Positions 55,528-63,775 of a DNA stretch of 64,000 bases are shown here, piece by piece. Within the stretch, counting starts at the first letter, position 1; every line of letters starts with the position of its first letter. The stretch comes from Flavobacteriaceae bacterium LYZ1037 (GTDB lineage: Bacteria; Bacteroidota; Bacteroidia; Flavobacteriales; Flavobacteriaceae): assembly GCA_003144015.1 (NCBI GenBank), contig QFWS01000005.1, positions 62,001 to 126,000 of the forward strand, read 5' to 3'. A program made the translations under genes and the position numbers. Below the pieces are notes generated by a model. That model had not been told where the DNA came from, ran no database searches, and was given only the letters and a program-made list of their open reading frames with translations.

Positions 55528-56979
55528 ATGGAAATTAGCTTAAAAGGAGACAAAGAGTTTGATGAAATTCCTTCATTAAAAACCAAGGCACTTCGTATAA
55601 ATTTAAATGAAAATATTTACGGAACATTTGCTGAAATTGGTGCAGGTCAAGAAACTGTAAGACAGTTTTTTAGAGCTGGTGGTGCTTCTGGAACTATTGC
55701 AAAAGCCATGTCTGCTTATGATAAAGATTTTAGTGATGCTATTTATGGTATTGAGGATGATGGCCGTTATGTTACTGAAGCCCGACTTCGTAAAATGTTA
55801 GATCACGAAATTAGTCTTATTGAAAGAAGACTAACTAGAGATAAACATCCAAATAAATTATTCTTTTCATTTGCTAATACAGTAACAACTATTGATTTTG
55901 CTAAAAAATATAAAGGTCATGGTTGGGTTGGAATTAGATACCAAATTGATGCAGATCAAGATTACAATGAAATTACTTTACATCTACGATTTAAAGAGAA
56001 TGATGCTAGATTACAACAAGAAACCTTAGGGGTTTTAGGAACTAATTTAATGTATGGCGCTTTTTATAAATATAATGAGCCTAAAAAATTACTTCGATAC
56101 TTGTATGATCATTTAGATAAAGATCAATTAGAAATAGACACCATTAACTTTGCAGGTCCTGTCTTTGAAGATGTAGACAACCGATTAATGAGTCTGCAAT
56201 TGGTTAAAAATGGCATGACAGATGCCGTTATGTTTGCCCCAGATGGCAATAACGTATTACCTGCAAGAGTCCTTTATAAAAAGAACATCTTAGCTCTTAG
56301 AGGTAGTTTTAGACCTGTAACTAAAGTTAATATAGACATGTTCGAAAAGTCTTACGACATGTTTATTAAAGAGAATAAGGTTAATATAGATAAAACTCAG
56401 GTTGTTTTCGAAATCACCCTTTCAAATTTAAGAGCTGAGGGCGAAATTGATGAGCAAGATTTTATGGATCGAGCTAAACTTTTGTGTTCTTTGGGTCATA
56501 CAGTCTTGATTTCTAACTTTCAAGAATACTATAAATTAGTTGAATACTTTTCTCAGTATACTAAAAGTCGTATGGGACTTGCCATGGGAGTTAATAACTT
56601 GGTAGATATATTCGATGAAAAATATTATCGCCATTTAAGTGGAGGAATATTAGAAGCTTTTGGTAAACTATTCTTTAAAGATTTACGTGTGTACTTATAT
56701 CCAATGCAAAATGATGATGGTACCTTAACAAATAGCGAAAACCTTAAAGTACATCCAAGAATGAAAGAATTATATAAATTCTTTAAATACAATGGAAAAG
56801 TAATCGATATTACAGATTATGATTCAAGCATCTTAACGGTGTTTTCAAGAACTGTATTAAAAATGATTGCAGATGGTAATGAAGGTTGGGAAACGATGCT
56901 TCCAGAAGGAGTTTCTAAATTAATAAAAGAGAAAAGTTTATTTGGTTGCGAAACTGAAGAAGTTTTTAGAGATGAATAA
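55528..56979 (+). CDS. Conserved cytoplasmic protein, function not recognised
   Basis: Protein of 483 residues, no signal peptide, no membrane span. Distinctive segments: LKTKALRINLNENIYGTFAEIGAGQETVRQFFRAGGASGTIAKAMSAYDK near 15-65, HGWVGIRYQIDAD near 130, and DPxx-free region RLMSLQLVKNGMTDAVMFAPDGNNVLPARVLYKKNILALRGSFRPVTK near 220-270. It is well conserved in sequence style, so likely a core flavobacterial gene. I recall homologues carrying unsupported names such as TonB receptor or nicotinate-nucleotide adenylyltransferase; nothing here supports either. It has a strong promoter and its own terminator, so it is a single gene. Confidence 0.75.
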   Translation: MEISLKGDKEFDEIPSLKTKALRINLNENIYGTFAEIGAGQETVRQFFRAGGASGTIAKAMSAYDKDFSDAIYGIEDDGRYVTEARLRKMLDHEISLIERRLTRDKHPNKLFFSFANTVTTIDFAKKYKGHGWVGIRYQIDADQDYNEITLHLRFKENDARLQQETLGVLGTNLMYGAFYKYNEPKKLLRYLYDHLDKDQLEIDTINFAGPVFEDVDNRLMSLQLVKNGMTDAVMFAPDGNNVLPARVLYKKNILALRGSFRPVTKVNIDMFEKSYDMFIKENKVNIDKTQVVFEITLSNLRAEGEIDEQDFMDRAKLLCSLGHTVLISNFQEYYKLVEYFSQYTKSRMGLAMGVNNLVDIFDEKYYRHLSGGILEAFGKLFFKDLRVYLYPMQNDDGTLTNSENLKVHPRMKELYKFFKYNGKVIDITDYDSSILTVFSRTVLKMIADGNEGWETMLPEGVSKLIKEKSLFGCETEEVFRDE

Positions 56980-56988
56980 TTAGAGAAA

Positions 56989-57022
56989 TAAAAAAAGCGA
57001 CCACAAATGGTCGCTTTTTTTT
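56989..57022. terminator. Bidirectional terminator between the 483-residue gene and bcp
   Basis: A 13-bp perfect stem AAAAAAGCGACCA (56991-57003) pairs with its complement (57008-57020) over a CAAA loop, with T tract to 57022. It overlaps the bcp stop codon on the other strand. Confidence 0.9.
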
Positions 57023-57473
57023 ATTTCAAGATTTGGTCTGTATGAGTTTTTGTTTTGACTTTTAAAATAATATCTTCAATCATGCCTTTTTCGTCAATAA
57101 CAAACGTTGTTCTATGTATGCCATCATACTCTCTACCCATAAACTTTTTTGGTCCCCAAACACCAAAGGTTTCAATTACCTTTTTATCTTCATCTGCAAG
57201 TAAAGGGTACGGAAATTTAAATTTATTTCTAAAATTACTTTGTCTTTTCTCACTATCTGCACTTACTCCTAAGATCTCAAAGCCTAATTTTTGAAATCTA
57301 GAATAGTTATCACTCAAATTACATGCTTCTGCAGTGCAACCAGGTGTACTAGCTTTAGGATAAAAGAACATAACCAATTTTTTTCCTTTATAATCGGCCA
57401 AAGAAATGGAATTTCCATCTTGGTCTTTTGCAACAAAATTTGGTGCTTTATCTCCTGGTTTTAAATTTGTCAT
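57021..57473 (-). CDS. bcp: Peroxiredoxin, BCP type
   Basis: Thiol peroxidase of 150 residues. The reactive Cp is C46 in YPKASTPGCT and the resolving Cr is C51 (five residues later), the atypical two-cysteine arrangement of BCP. It reduces hydrogen and organic peroxides. The frame stays open 18 codons upstream, but that stretch overlaps the divergent nth gene start, so ATG 57473 (MTNLKPGDKAP) is used. Head-to-head placement with nth shares a 42-base control region. Confidence 0.9.
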   Translation of the reverse strand: MTNLKPGDKAPNFVAKDQDGNSISLADYKGKKLVMFFYPKASTPGCTAEACNLSDNYSRFQKLGFEILGVSADSEKRQSNFRNKFKFPYPLLADEDKKVIETFGVWGPKKFMGREYDGIHRTTFVIDEKGMIEDIILKVKTKTHTDQILK

Positions 57474-57493
57474 AGTATCTTTGATTATATTAT

Positions 57494-57501
57494 TATTTTT
57501 G
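57494..57501 (+). promoter_or_regulatory. TAnnTTTG box before nth
   Basis: TATTTTTG lies 14 bases before ATG 57516. The nearest TTG upstream at good spacing is missing (57467-57469 is 24 bases away). Confidence 0.4.
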
Positions 57502-57515
57502 TAAAAATACAACAT

Positions 57516-58175
57516 ATGACCAAGCAAGAAAAGGTAGAATTCGTTATTAAAACGTTAAAGGAGCTTTACCCTACAATTCCTGTTCCATTAGATCATAAAG
57601 ATCCATATACCTTGCTGATTGCTGTTTTAATGTCTGCTCAAAGTACAGATGTTCGAGTCAATAAGATAACACCACTGTTATTTGCAAAAGCAGATAACCC
57701 ATACAATATGGTGAAGCTTTCTGTAGACGAAATTAGAGATATCATTAAACCAGTTGGCTTGTCTCCAATGAAAAGTAAAGGTATTCATGGATTATCTAAA
57801 ATATTAATAGAGAAACACAACGGTCAAGTGCCAAAAACTTATGAAGACTTAGAAGAATTACCAGCCGTTGGACATAAAACAGCAGCAGTTGTCTTATCTC
57901 AAGCTTTTGGTATACCAGCTTTTCCTGTAGACACACATATCCATAGACTAATGTATCGTTGGGGGTTTACAAATGGAAAAAACGTGGTACAAACTGAAAA
58001 AGATGCCAAACGTTTGTTCCCAAAAGAATTATGGAACGACCTACATCTTCAAATTATTTGGTATGGCCGCCAATATTCACCTGCAAGAGGTTGGGATTTA
58101 GAAAATGATATTATTACTAAAACAATTGGAAGAAAAAGTGTAATACATAACTATATTAAAACAAAAAAGTCCTAA
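57516..58175 (+). CDS. nth: Endonuclease III homologue without Fe-S cysteines
   Basis: Base-excision-repair DNA glycosylase/AP lyase of 219 residues. The helix-hairpin-helix LEELPAVGHKTAAVV (112-126) has the catalytic lysine K121, and D139 in PVDTHIHRL is the second catalytic residue, both at normal spacing. E. coli Nth ends with four cysteines holding a 4Fe-4S cluster; here the matching region reads HLQIIWYGRQYSPARGWDLE and the whole protein contains no cysteine. The enzyme should still cut oxidised pyrimidines but lacks the cluster. It faces bcp and a terminator lies on its stop codon. Confidence 0.88.
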   Translation: MTKQEKVEFVIKTLKELYPTIPVPLDHKDPYTLLIAVLMSAQSTDVRVNKITPLLFAKADNPYNMVKLSVDEIRDIIKPVGLSPMKSKGIHGLSKILIEKHNGQVPKTYEDLEELPAVGHKTAAVVLSQAFGIPAFPVDTHIHRLMYRWGFTNGKNVVQTEKDAKRLFPKELWNDLHLQIIWYGRQYSPARGWDLENDIITKTIGRKSVIHNYIKTKKS

Positions 58176-58194
58176 CGACTAATTAGGACTTTTT
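58164..58194. terminator. Bidirectional terminator between nth and the 48-residue gene
   Basis: A 12-bp stem AAAAAGTCCTAA (58164-58175), including the nth stop codon, pairs with TTAGGACTTTTT (58183-58194) over a 7-base loop. T tracts occur on both strands, so it can also end the small minus-strand gene. Confidence 0.87.
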
Positions 58195-58200
58195 CAAAGT

Positions 58201-58347
58201 TTAGTTGAGAAGCGCTTCAAACTTCATCTTATTACAATTTATAACACTTAAAGCCTTAGAATAATCAAGAAGAAATTTAATTGTTTCCTCTTTGGGGTTC
58301 AAATTAATTTGCTTTTGGGGATTTTTTTGAGAGTAAAGTTTTGCCAT
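58201..58347 (-). CDS. Conserved-looking 48-residue small protein downstream of the sigma factor gene
   Basis: Frame of 48 codons, ATG 58347 and TAA 58201, sequence MAKLYSQKNPQKQINLNPKEETI then KFLLDYSKALSVINCNKMKFEALLN. It has a polar, proline/lysine-rich first half and an amphipathic helical second half (residues 22-47). It is translated in the same direction as the sigma gene 58 bases upstream and ends at a terminator. The helical end may mediate binding to another protein. No family recognised; function unknown. It could be transcribed from the sigma factor promoter. Confidence 0.6.
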   Translation of the reverse strand: MAKLYSQKNPQKQINLNPKEETIKFLLDYSKALSVINCNKMKFEALLN

Positions 58348-58405
58348 TTAATATTTTTATATGGGTTATTTTACCTTAATAACGAAGCAAATAAATTTTT
58401 ATTGT

Positions 58406-58996
58406 TTAATTGGTTAAAATAATATTATGTTTATCAATAATTTTTCTCATATTAATTAATGCATAGCGCATTCTTCCTAATGCTGTATTGATGCTTACGC
58501 CAGTTTTATCTGAAATTTCTTTAAAGCTCATGTCATTATACATACGCATCACTAACACTTCTTTCTGATCTTCAGGTAATTCTTCAATAATTTTTCTAAC
58601 ATCAGATTCTACCTGGCTTTTAATTATACGTTTTTCAGCATCCAATGTACTATCACTCAATACTGAAAAAATATTAAAATCGCCAGTATTACTAAATTTA
58701 GGCATGCGACTGTTTTTTCTAAAATGATCTATGACTAAATTATGTGCAATACGCATTACCCAAGGTAGAAATTTACCTTCTTCGTTATATTTTCTCTTTT
58801 TTAAAGTTTTTATAACTTTAATAAACGTGTCTTGAAAAATATCTTCAGAAACATCTCTGTCAAATACTTTTGAATAAATAAAACTGTAAATACGTTGTTT
58901 ATGCCTTGTGATGAGTGTTTCTAAAGCAGATTCATCACCATTAATGTAGTTACTTACTAATGTAGCGTCTGTGATAAGTTCGTTTTGCATAATCAT
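58406..58996 (-). CDS. ECF-type RNA polymerase sigma factor
   Basis: Sigma-70 family factor of 196 residues with only regions 2 and 4: region 2 near 20-95 (ALETLITRHKQRIYSFIYSKV, SEDIFQDTFIKVIKTL, WVMRIAHNLVIDHFRK) and region 4 near 135-190 (LPEDQKEVLVMRMYNDMSFKEISDKTGVSINTALGRMRYALINMR). Such factors activate envelope or stress genes. No anti-sigma factor lies next to it; the small 48-residue gene follows. The start may be ATG 58996 or ATG 58990. A promoter is visible about 100 bases upstream. Confidence 0.87.
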   Translation of the reverse strand: MIMQNELITDATLVSNYINGDESALETLITRHKQRIYSFIYSKVFDRDVSEDIFQDTFIKVIKTLKKRKYNEEGKFLPWVMRIAHNLVIDHFRKNSRMPKFSNTGDFNIFSVLSDSTLDAEKRIIKSQVESDVRKIIEELPEDQKEVLVMRMYNDMSFKEISDKTGVSINTALGRMRYALINMRKIIDKHNIILTN

Positions 58997-59098
58997 TACT
59001 TTTTAACATAAAGTGACCTCTATGCTTGGGGTTTAAAAAATTTTAAAAAGTAAAATTATGCTATAGGCTAGACTAGTGATTTTAAGATTAGTAAGTTC

Positions 59099-59130
59099 CA
59101 AATATAATAACATTCTTTTATAAATCGCAA
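59099..59130 (-). promoter_or_regulatory. Probable promoter of the sigma factor gene
   Basis: On the minus strand, TTG (59130-59128), 21 bases, then TATATTTG (59106-59099). It would start transcription near 59092, leaving a leader of about 95 bases before the start codon. Confidence 0.55.
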
Positions 59131-59197
59131 ATAAAATATTCTTTTTTATAAAAAAATATTCGACAACATTCTGTTTTTTAGGCTGATTTACTTGTAG

Positions 59198-59205
59198 TAT
59201 CTTTG
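59198..59205 (+). promoter_or_regulatory. TAnnTTTG box of the uvrA gene
   Basis: TATCTTTG, exact for the -7 consensus, 23 bases before ATG 59229. It supports the ATG as the start: the earlier TTG at 59214 lies about where transcription begins. Confidence 0.5.
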
Positions 59206-59228
59206 CAGAATTATTGTTGAAACAACTT

Positions 59229-62012
59229 ATGATAGCTAATATTTCTCAAGTAAATCCGAAAGAAAACATTATTATTAAAGGTGCAAGTTTGCACAATTTA
59301 AAGCATGTTGATGTTGTAATACCAAGAAATAAATTAGTTGTTATTACAGGGCTTTCTGGTTCTGGAAAATCCAGTTTGGCTTTCGATACACTTTATGCAG
59401 AAGGACAGCGTAGATATGTGGAAAGCTTGTCAAGTTATGCACGACAATTCTTGGGCAGATTAAACAAGCCAAAGTTCGAATATATTAAAGGTATCGCTCC
59501 TGCTATTGCTATAGAGCAAAAAGTAAATTCTACCAACCCTCGTTCAACCGTTGGAACTTCTACAGAAATTTACGATTATCTAAAGTTATTATTTGCCAGA
59601 ATTGGAAAAACATATTCTCCAAAATCTGGAAATGAAGTTAAAAAAGATACCGTTTTAGATGTATTGAATTATATAAAAACCTTTAATGAAGGAGAAAAAC
59701 TCTTGCTCCTTGCTCCTATTCATTTAGAAAGCGGTCGAACCATGGAAGACAAATTAAAGGTGCTTCAGCAACAAGGTTATGCTAGAATTAAAGTTGATAA
59801 TGACGTTTTAAGAATTGAAGAAGCTACTAATGTTTCTAAAAAAGACAACATTTTTTTAGTGGTTGATAGAATTATCACAAAAAATGAAGAAGATTTTTAC
59901 AATCGGTTGGCAGATGCTATACAAACATCCTTTTTTGAAGGAAAAGGAGAATGTATTGTAGAAACTTTAAAGGATAGCAAGCAACGTTTTTTTAGTAATA
60001 AATTTGAACTAGATGGTATTGATTTTCTAGAACCTAATGTTCATTTGTTTAGTTTTAATAATCCGTATGGCGCATGTCCTAAATGTGAAGGATATGGCGA
60101 TATTATTGGAATTGACGAAGATTTAGTGATTCCAAACACAGCATTATCCGTTTATGAAAATGCTATTTTTGCTTGGCGTGGTGAAAGTATGAGTTGGTAT
60201 CGCGATCAATTGGTAAACAATTCACATAAATTCGATTTCCCTATTCACAAACCCTATTTTCAATTAAGCGATGCACATAAACAACTTATTTGGGATGGTA
60301 ATAAATACTTCGAAGGTTTAAATGCTTTTTTCACAGAATTAGAATCCAAAGCTTACAAAATTCAAAATCGAGTGATGCTTTCTCGTTACAGAGGAAAAAC
60401 CAAATGTAAAGCTTGTAAAGGCAAACGCTTAAGACCAGAAACTGAATACATAAAAATTGGTGGTGCAACTATAACAGATTTAGTGGATTTGCCATTAAGC
60501 AAACTAACACCTTTCTTTAAACAGTTAGAGTTAAACGAATATGATTCAAAAATTGCTAAACGTTTGCTTAAAGAAATTAATAATCGCTTATTGTTTTTAG
60601 ATAATGTGGGTTTAAACTACCTGACTTTAAACAGAAAATCGAATACATTATCTGGTGGTGAAAGTCAACGAATAAACTTAGCAACTTCTCTTGGTAGCAG
60701 TTTAGTTGGATCCATGTATATTCTGGATGAACCAAGCATTGGTCTGCATCCAAAAGATACTGAAAGGTTAATTGGTGTACTAAAATCGCTTCGAGATTTA
60801 GGTAATACGGTAATAGTGGTAGAACATGATGAAGATATCATGAAAGAAGCCGATGAAATCATCGATATTGGTCCAGAAGCTGGAACCTTTGGTGGACACG
60901 TGGTTGCCACTGGAACATTTAAGGATATACTGGCTTCAAATTCTTTAACGGCTAAATATTTAAATGGTTCTCTAGAAATTGAGGTTCCTAAAAAACGTAG
61001 AACTTCTAAATATCATGTGGATGTTCTTGGGGCCAGAGAAAATAATCTGAAGAACATTGATGTAACTATTCCACTTGGTATGCTAACCGTTATTACTGGT
61101 GTATCCGGAAGTGGAAAAAGTACACTGGTAAAGAAAATTCTCTATCCTGCACTTCAAAAAAGGCTTACAGATTTTGGTGATAAACCAGGACAATTTTCAG
61201 AATTAACTGGTAATTTCAGTAATATAAAACAGATTGAGTTTGTCGATCAAAACCCAATAGGACGTTCATCTCGTTCTAATCCTGTAACTTACATCAAAGC
61301 TTACGATGATATTCGTGCTCTATATTCAAATCAGAAATTAAGTAAGATTAGAAATTATCAAGCCAAACATTTTTCGTTTAATGTGGATGGTGGACGTTGT
61401 GAAACTTGTAAAGGTGAAGGCGAAGTGACTATAGAGATGCAATTTATGGCAGATGTGCATCTAACTTGTGAAACTTGTAATGGCAAACGTTTTAAAAAAG
61501 AAGTTTTAGAAGTTGCTTTTCATGAAAAATCTATTGACGATATTTTAAATCTAACGATTGATGAAGCCATTGATTTTTTTGAAACCCATGAACAGACAAA
61601 AATTAAAACTAAACTACAACCGCTTCAAGATGTTGGTTTGGGGTATGTTACTTTAGGGCAAAGCTCTTCTACCCTCTCTGGTGGTGAAGCGCAGCGTATT
61701 AAATTAGCTTCGTTTTTAGGAAAAGGAAGTAAAAGTGATAATGCCTTATTTATTTTCGATGAGCCCACTACAGGTTTACACTTTCACGATATTCAAAAAC
61801 TCTTAAAGTCCTTCAATGCTTTAATAGAAAAAGGACACTCTATACTTGTAGTAGAACACAATTTAGAGTTGATTAAATGTGCCGACCACATTATAGATCT
61901 AGGTCCAGAAGGTGGCGAAAATGGTGGTTATTTAGTGGCTTCTGGAACACCTGAAGAAATTGTAGGAAACAAAGATTCAATTACTGGAAAATATTTAAAA
62001 GAAAAACTTTAA
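59229..62012 (+). CDS. uvrA: Excinuclease ABC subunit A
   Basis: DNA-damage sensor ATPase of 927 residues from ATG 59229. The frame also opens at TTG 59214, which I reject because of the promoter spacing. Two ABC domains are complete: Walker A GLSGSGKSS (near 38) and GVSGSGKST (near 625), signatures LSGGESQRINLATSLGSSLVG (near 477) and LSGGEAQRIKLASF (near 815), Walker B YILDEPSIGLHP and FIFDEPTTGLHF. The zinc modules CPKCEGYGD, CKACKGKR and CETCKGEGEV...CETCNGKR are present. With UvrB and UvrC it removes bulky lesions. Length is near the family's usual 940. It is a single gene. Confidence 0.94.
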   Translation: MIANISQVNPKENIIIKGASLHNLKHVDVVIPRNKLVVITGLSGSGKSSLAFDTLYAEGQRRYVESLSSYARQFLGRLNKPKFEYIKGIAPAIAIEQKVNSTNPRSTVGTSTEIYDYLKLLFARIGKTYSPKSGNEVKKDTVLDVLNYIKTFNEGEKLLLLAPIHLESGRTMEDKLKVLQQQGYARIKVDNDVLRIEEATNVSKKDNIFLVVDRIITKNEEDFYNRLADAIQTSFFEGKGECIVETLKDSKQRFFSNKFELDGIDFLEPNVHLFSFNNPYGACPKCEGYGDIIGIDEDLVIPNTALSVYENAIFAWRGESMSWYRDQLVNNSHKFDFPIHKPYFQLSDAHKQLIWDGNKYFEGLNAFFTELESKAYKIQNRVMLSRYRGKTKCKACKGKRLRPETEYIKIGGATITDLVDLPLSKLTPFFKQLELNEYDSKIAKRLLKEINNRLLFLDNVGLNYLTLNRKSNTLSGGESQRINLATSLGSSLVGSMYILDEPSIGLHPKDTERLIGVLKSLRDLGNTVIVVEHDEDIMKEADEIIDIGPEAGTFGGHVVATGTFKDILASNSLTAKYLNGSLEIEVPKKRRTSKYHVDVLGARENNLKNIDVTIPLGMLTVITGVSGSGKSTLVKKILYPALQKRLTDFGDKPGQFSELTGNFSNIKQIEFVDQNPIGRSSRSNPVTYIKAYDDIRALYSNQKLSKIRNYQAKHFSFNVDGGRCETCKGEGEVTIEMQFMADVHLTCETCNGKRFKKEVLEVAFHEKSIDDILNLTIDEAIDFFETHEQTKIKTKLQPLQDVGLGYVTLGQSSSTLSGGEAQRIKLASFLGKGSKSDNALFIFDEPTTGLHFHDIQKLLKSFNALIEKGHSILVVEHNLELIKCADHIIDLGPEGGENGGYLVASGTPEEIVGNKDSITGKYLKEKL

Positions 62013-62024
62013 TTTTTCTGGTTT

Positions 62025-63092
62025 CTAATAATACATAAACGTTACTAACCCTACAATAATTGCTGCAAAAGGTAATACCATCATCAAAAAGGTAAAAGAC
62101 ACCACACTACATTTAAAAAAACTTACAAACCAACCTTGTTGATAAAAACGTCTTAAAGCAACATATAGATAGAAAAACGAAGACCAAATAATAAGCCAAT
62201 CTATCCAGTCTGGAATATCCAAAATAAAGTTGACTCCTATAATGATGCTAAACAACATAAATAGGAAGGAGAAAAAGTAAAAACTAAATACTAGATGATG
62301 TGCAAATGTACCACGTCTCCAATAAAAGATTTTTAAAAGCAATGCGAAAATTGGCAACAAGATAAACATAGCTAAAGGGATACTATCGTAAAAAGCACCT
62401 AACAAACTGCCTCCATCACGTTTTTTATAGAATTTAAGCATTTGAGCATACAAGCGTCGTTTAAAAGAACCTGCATCTTCCTCTAAACCCATAGCCTTAT
62501 AAATTTCTTGATCTGTTGCTCCTGTTTCAATTAAAGAGTCCACTTTCTTTTCATCAAAATCAAAACTTAAATCTTTAGAATTAGAACTCAAGTCGTTTTT
62601 AAGCACTGAGTCTAAAACTTTTAATTCAGCTTCATCCATACCAATTACTTTCTGTTTATCTTTTAATGGCTTTAGTAAATTCTCAATATCTAAAGAATCC
62701 ATTTCAGGCTTCATAATTATTGAATCATTTAAAAGAGGTTTATCAAATGTTTTCTTTAATTCCTTATCTAATTTTTCAGTTTGAGGACGAACTAAAATAG
62801 TGAATAAAAAGAAAAATATGACAGATATAAACAAATACATCTGAGCTGGATGTAAATATAATAGGCGTTTACCTTCAATAAATTTACTAGCTAAATAACC
62901 TGGTTTAATTAATAAAGGAATAAAACTCTTAAAAAAACGCGCATCAAAAGAAAAATAATTACTTATGGTGTTATAAAATAACACACCAATGGTTAATTCA
63001 TCTTTAGATTTTTGCCCACAATGAGGACAAAAGGAAAAATCTTCTTCAAAAGATTGTTCGCAATTTTTACAAGTAATTTGGTTGGTTGACAT
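62025..63092 (-). CDS. DUF3667 membrane protein with N-terminal zinc ribbon
   Basis: Protein of 355 residues. Residues 8-27 form a zinc ribbon CKNCEQSFEEDFSFCPHCG, after which DUF3667 begins (IGVLFYNTISNYFSFDARFFKSFIPLLIKPGYLASKFIEGKRLLYLHPAQMYLF, 35-88). Membrane helices lie near 82-105, 240-258, 270-295, 300-315 and 325-350; a polar, Asp/Lys-rich segment 110-230 separates them. Function of the family unknown. It follows the deformylase homologue gene by 35 bases and ends the operon; uvrA converges on it. Confidence 0.85.
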   Translation of the reverse strand: MSTNQITCKNCEQSFEEDFSFCPHCGQKSKDELTIGVLFYNTISNYFSFDARFFKSFIPLLIKPGYLASKFIEGKRLLYLHPAQMYLFISVIFFFLFTILVRPQTEKLDKELKKTFDKPLLNDSIIMKPEMDSLDIENLLKPLKDKQKVIGMDEAELKVLDSVLKNDLSSNSKDLSFDFDEKKVDSLIETGATDQEIYKAMGLEEDAGSFKRRLYAQMLKFYKKRDGGSLLGAFYDSIPLAMFILLPIFALLLKIFYWRRGTFAHHLVFSFYFFSFLFMLFSIIIGVNFILDIPDWIDWLIIWSSFFYLYVALRRFYQQGWFVSFFKCSVVSFTFLMMVLPFAAIIVGLVTFMYY

Positions 63093-63127
63093 TTTTTAAA
63101 AATTGGTTTTATAAATGTAAAAAAAAA

Positions 63128-63775
63128 TTATTCAGAGTCTTTTACTTCCTTTTTTAAATGATCTAAATATAAAATACCATTTAAATGATCGATTTCATGT
63201 TGGAAAATAACCGATGTAAACCCTTCAACAGTTTCCGTTTTATGTATATTCTCCATGGTATCATATTCAATTTCGATGGAATAAGAACGATTATATAATG
63301 TTTCTGACCTATTTGGAATTGATAAACAACCTTCGGTATATGTTTGCTTTTGTTCTGAATACTCAATTATTTTTGGATTTAAATAAACCTCAAAAGGAAA
63401 CTCCTCTTTATCAAATCTCTGTACCCAAATAATATTTTTTAAAATGCCTACTTGTGGTGCTGCAATTCCTACACCCAAAGACATACTATCTCTAACGGTT
63501 CTATACAATCTTTTTACAAAATTTTGAAGCACAAGATCGTTTGGATTAGCCTTAACAGAAGTGCTTCTTGTTCTTAATAATAGTGAATCTGATTTCGAGT
63601 TAATTTTAAACACACGCATAGGAATGGCGCTATCTGCTTGCATGATGAGGGCTATTTCACTTTTTGAAAAAGATGTTTTTACAACTGATTTGTCACTTAC
63701 ATTCTTTGTACTTGAACAAGCACTTATTGCTAGACATAAGATACATGCCACAATATATTTAAAACCAATCTTCAT
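63128..63775 (-). CDS. Peptide deformylase homologue with lipoprotein signal
   Basis: Protein of 215 residues. The deformylase active site is complete: motif 1 GVGIAAPQ (101-108), motif 2 EGCLS (148-152, C150) and motif 3 HEIDH (193-197), metal ligands C150, H193, H197 and base E194. Ordinary deformylases are cytoplasmic and about 165-190 residues; here residues 1-20 form a lipoprotein signal with lipobox ISAC (C20) followed by CSSTKN, so the enzyme should sit outside the cytoplasm. There it cannot act on nascent chains on ribosomes, and formyl-peptide or another amide substrate is likely. The gene begins immediately after the phosphoesterase stop codon (TAA then ATG). Confidence 0.87.
   Translation of the reverse strand: MKIGFKYIVACILCLAISACSSTKNVSDKSVVKTSFSKSEIALIMQADSAIPMRVFKINSKSDSLLLRTRSTSVKANPNDLVLQNFVKRLYRTVRDSMSLGVGIAAPQVGILKNIIWVQRFDKEEFPFEVYLNPKIIEYSEQKQTYTEGCLSIPNRSETLYNRSYSIEIEYDTMENIHKTETVEGFTSVIFQHEIDHLNGILYLDHLKKEVKDSE

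Noticed and set aside
57474-57527. 18-codon upstream extension of bcp
   Set aside because: It overlaps the start of nth and has no sequence like peroxiredoxins; ATG 57473 gives the normal length.
59214-59228. TTG start of uvrA
   Set aside because: The -7 box at 59198-59205 would place transcription start at about this codon; ATG 59229 follows with a short leader.
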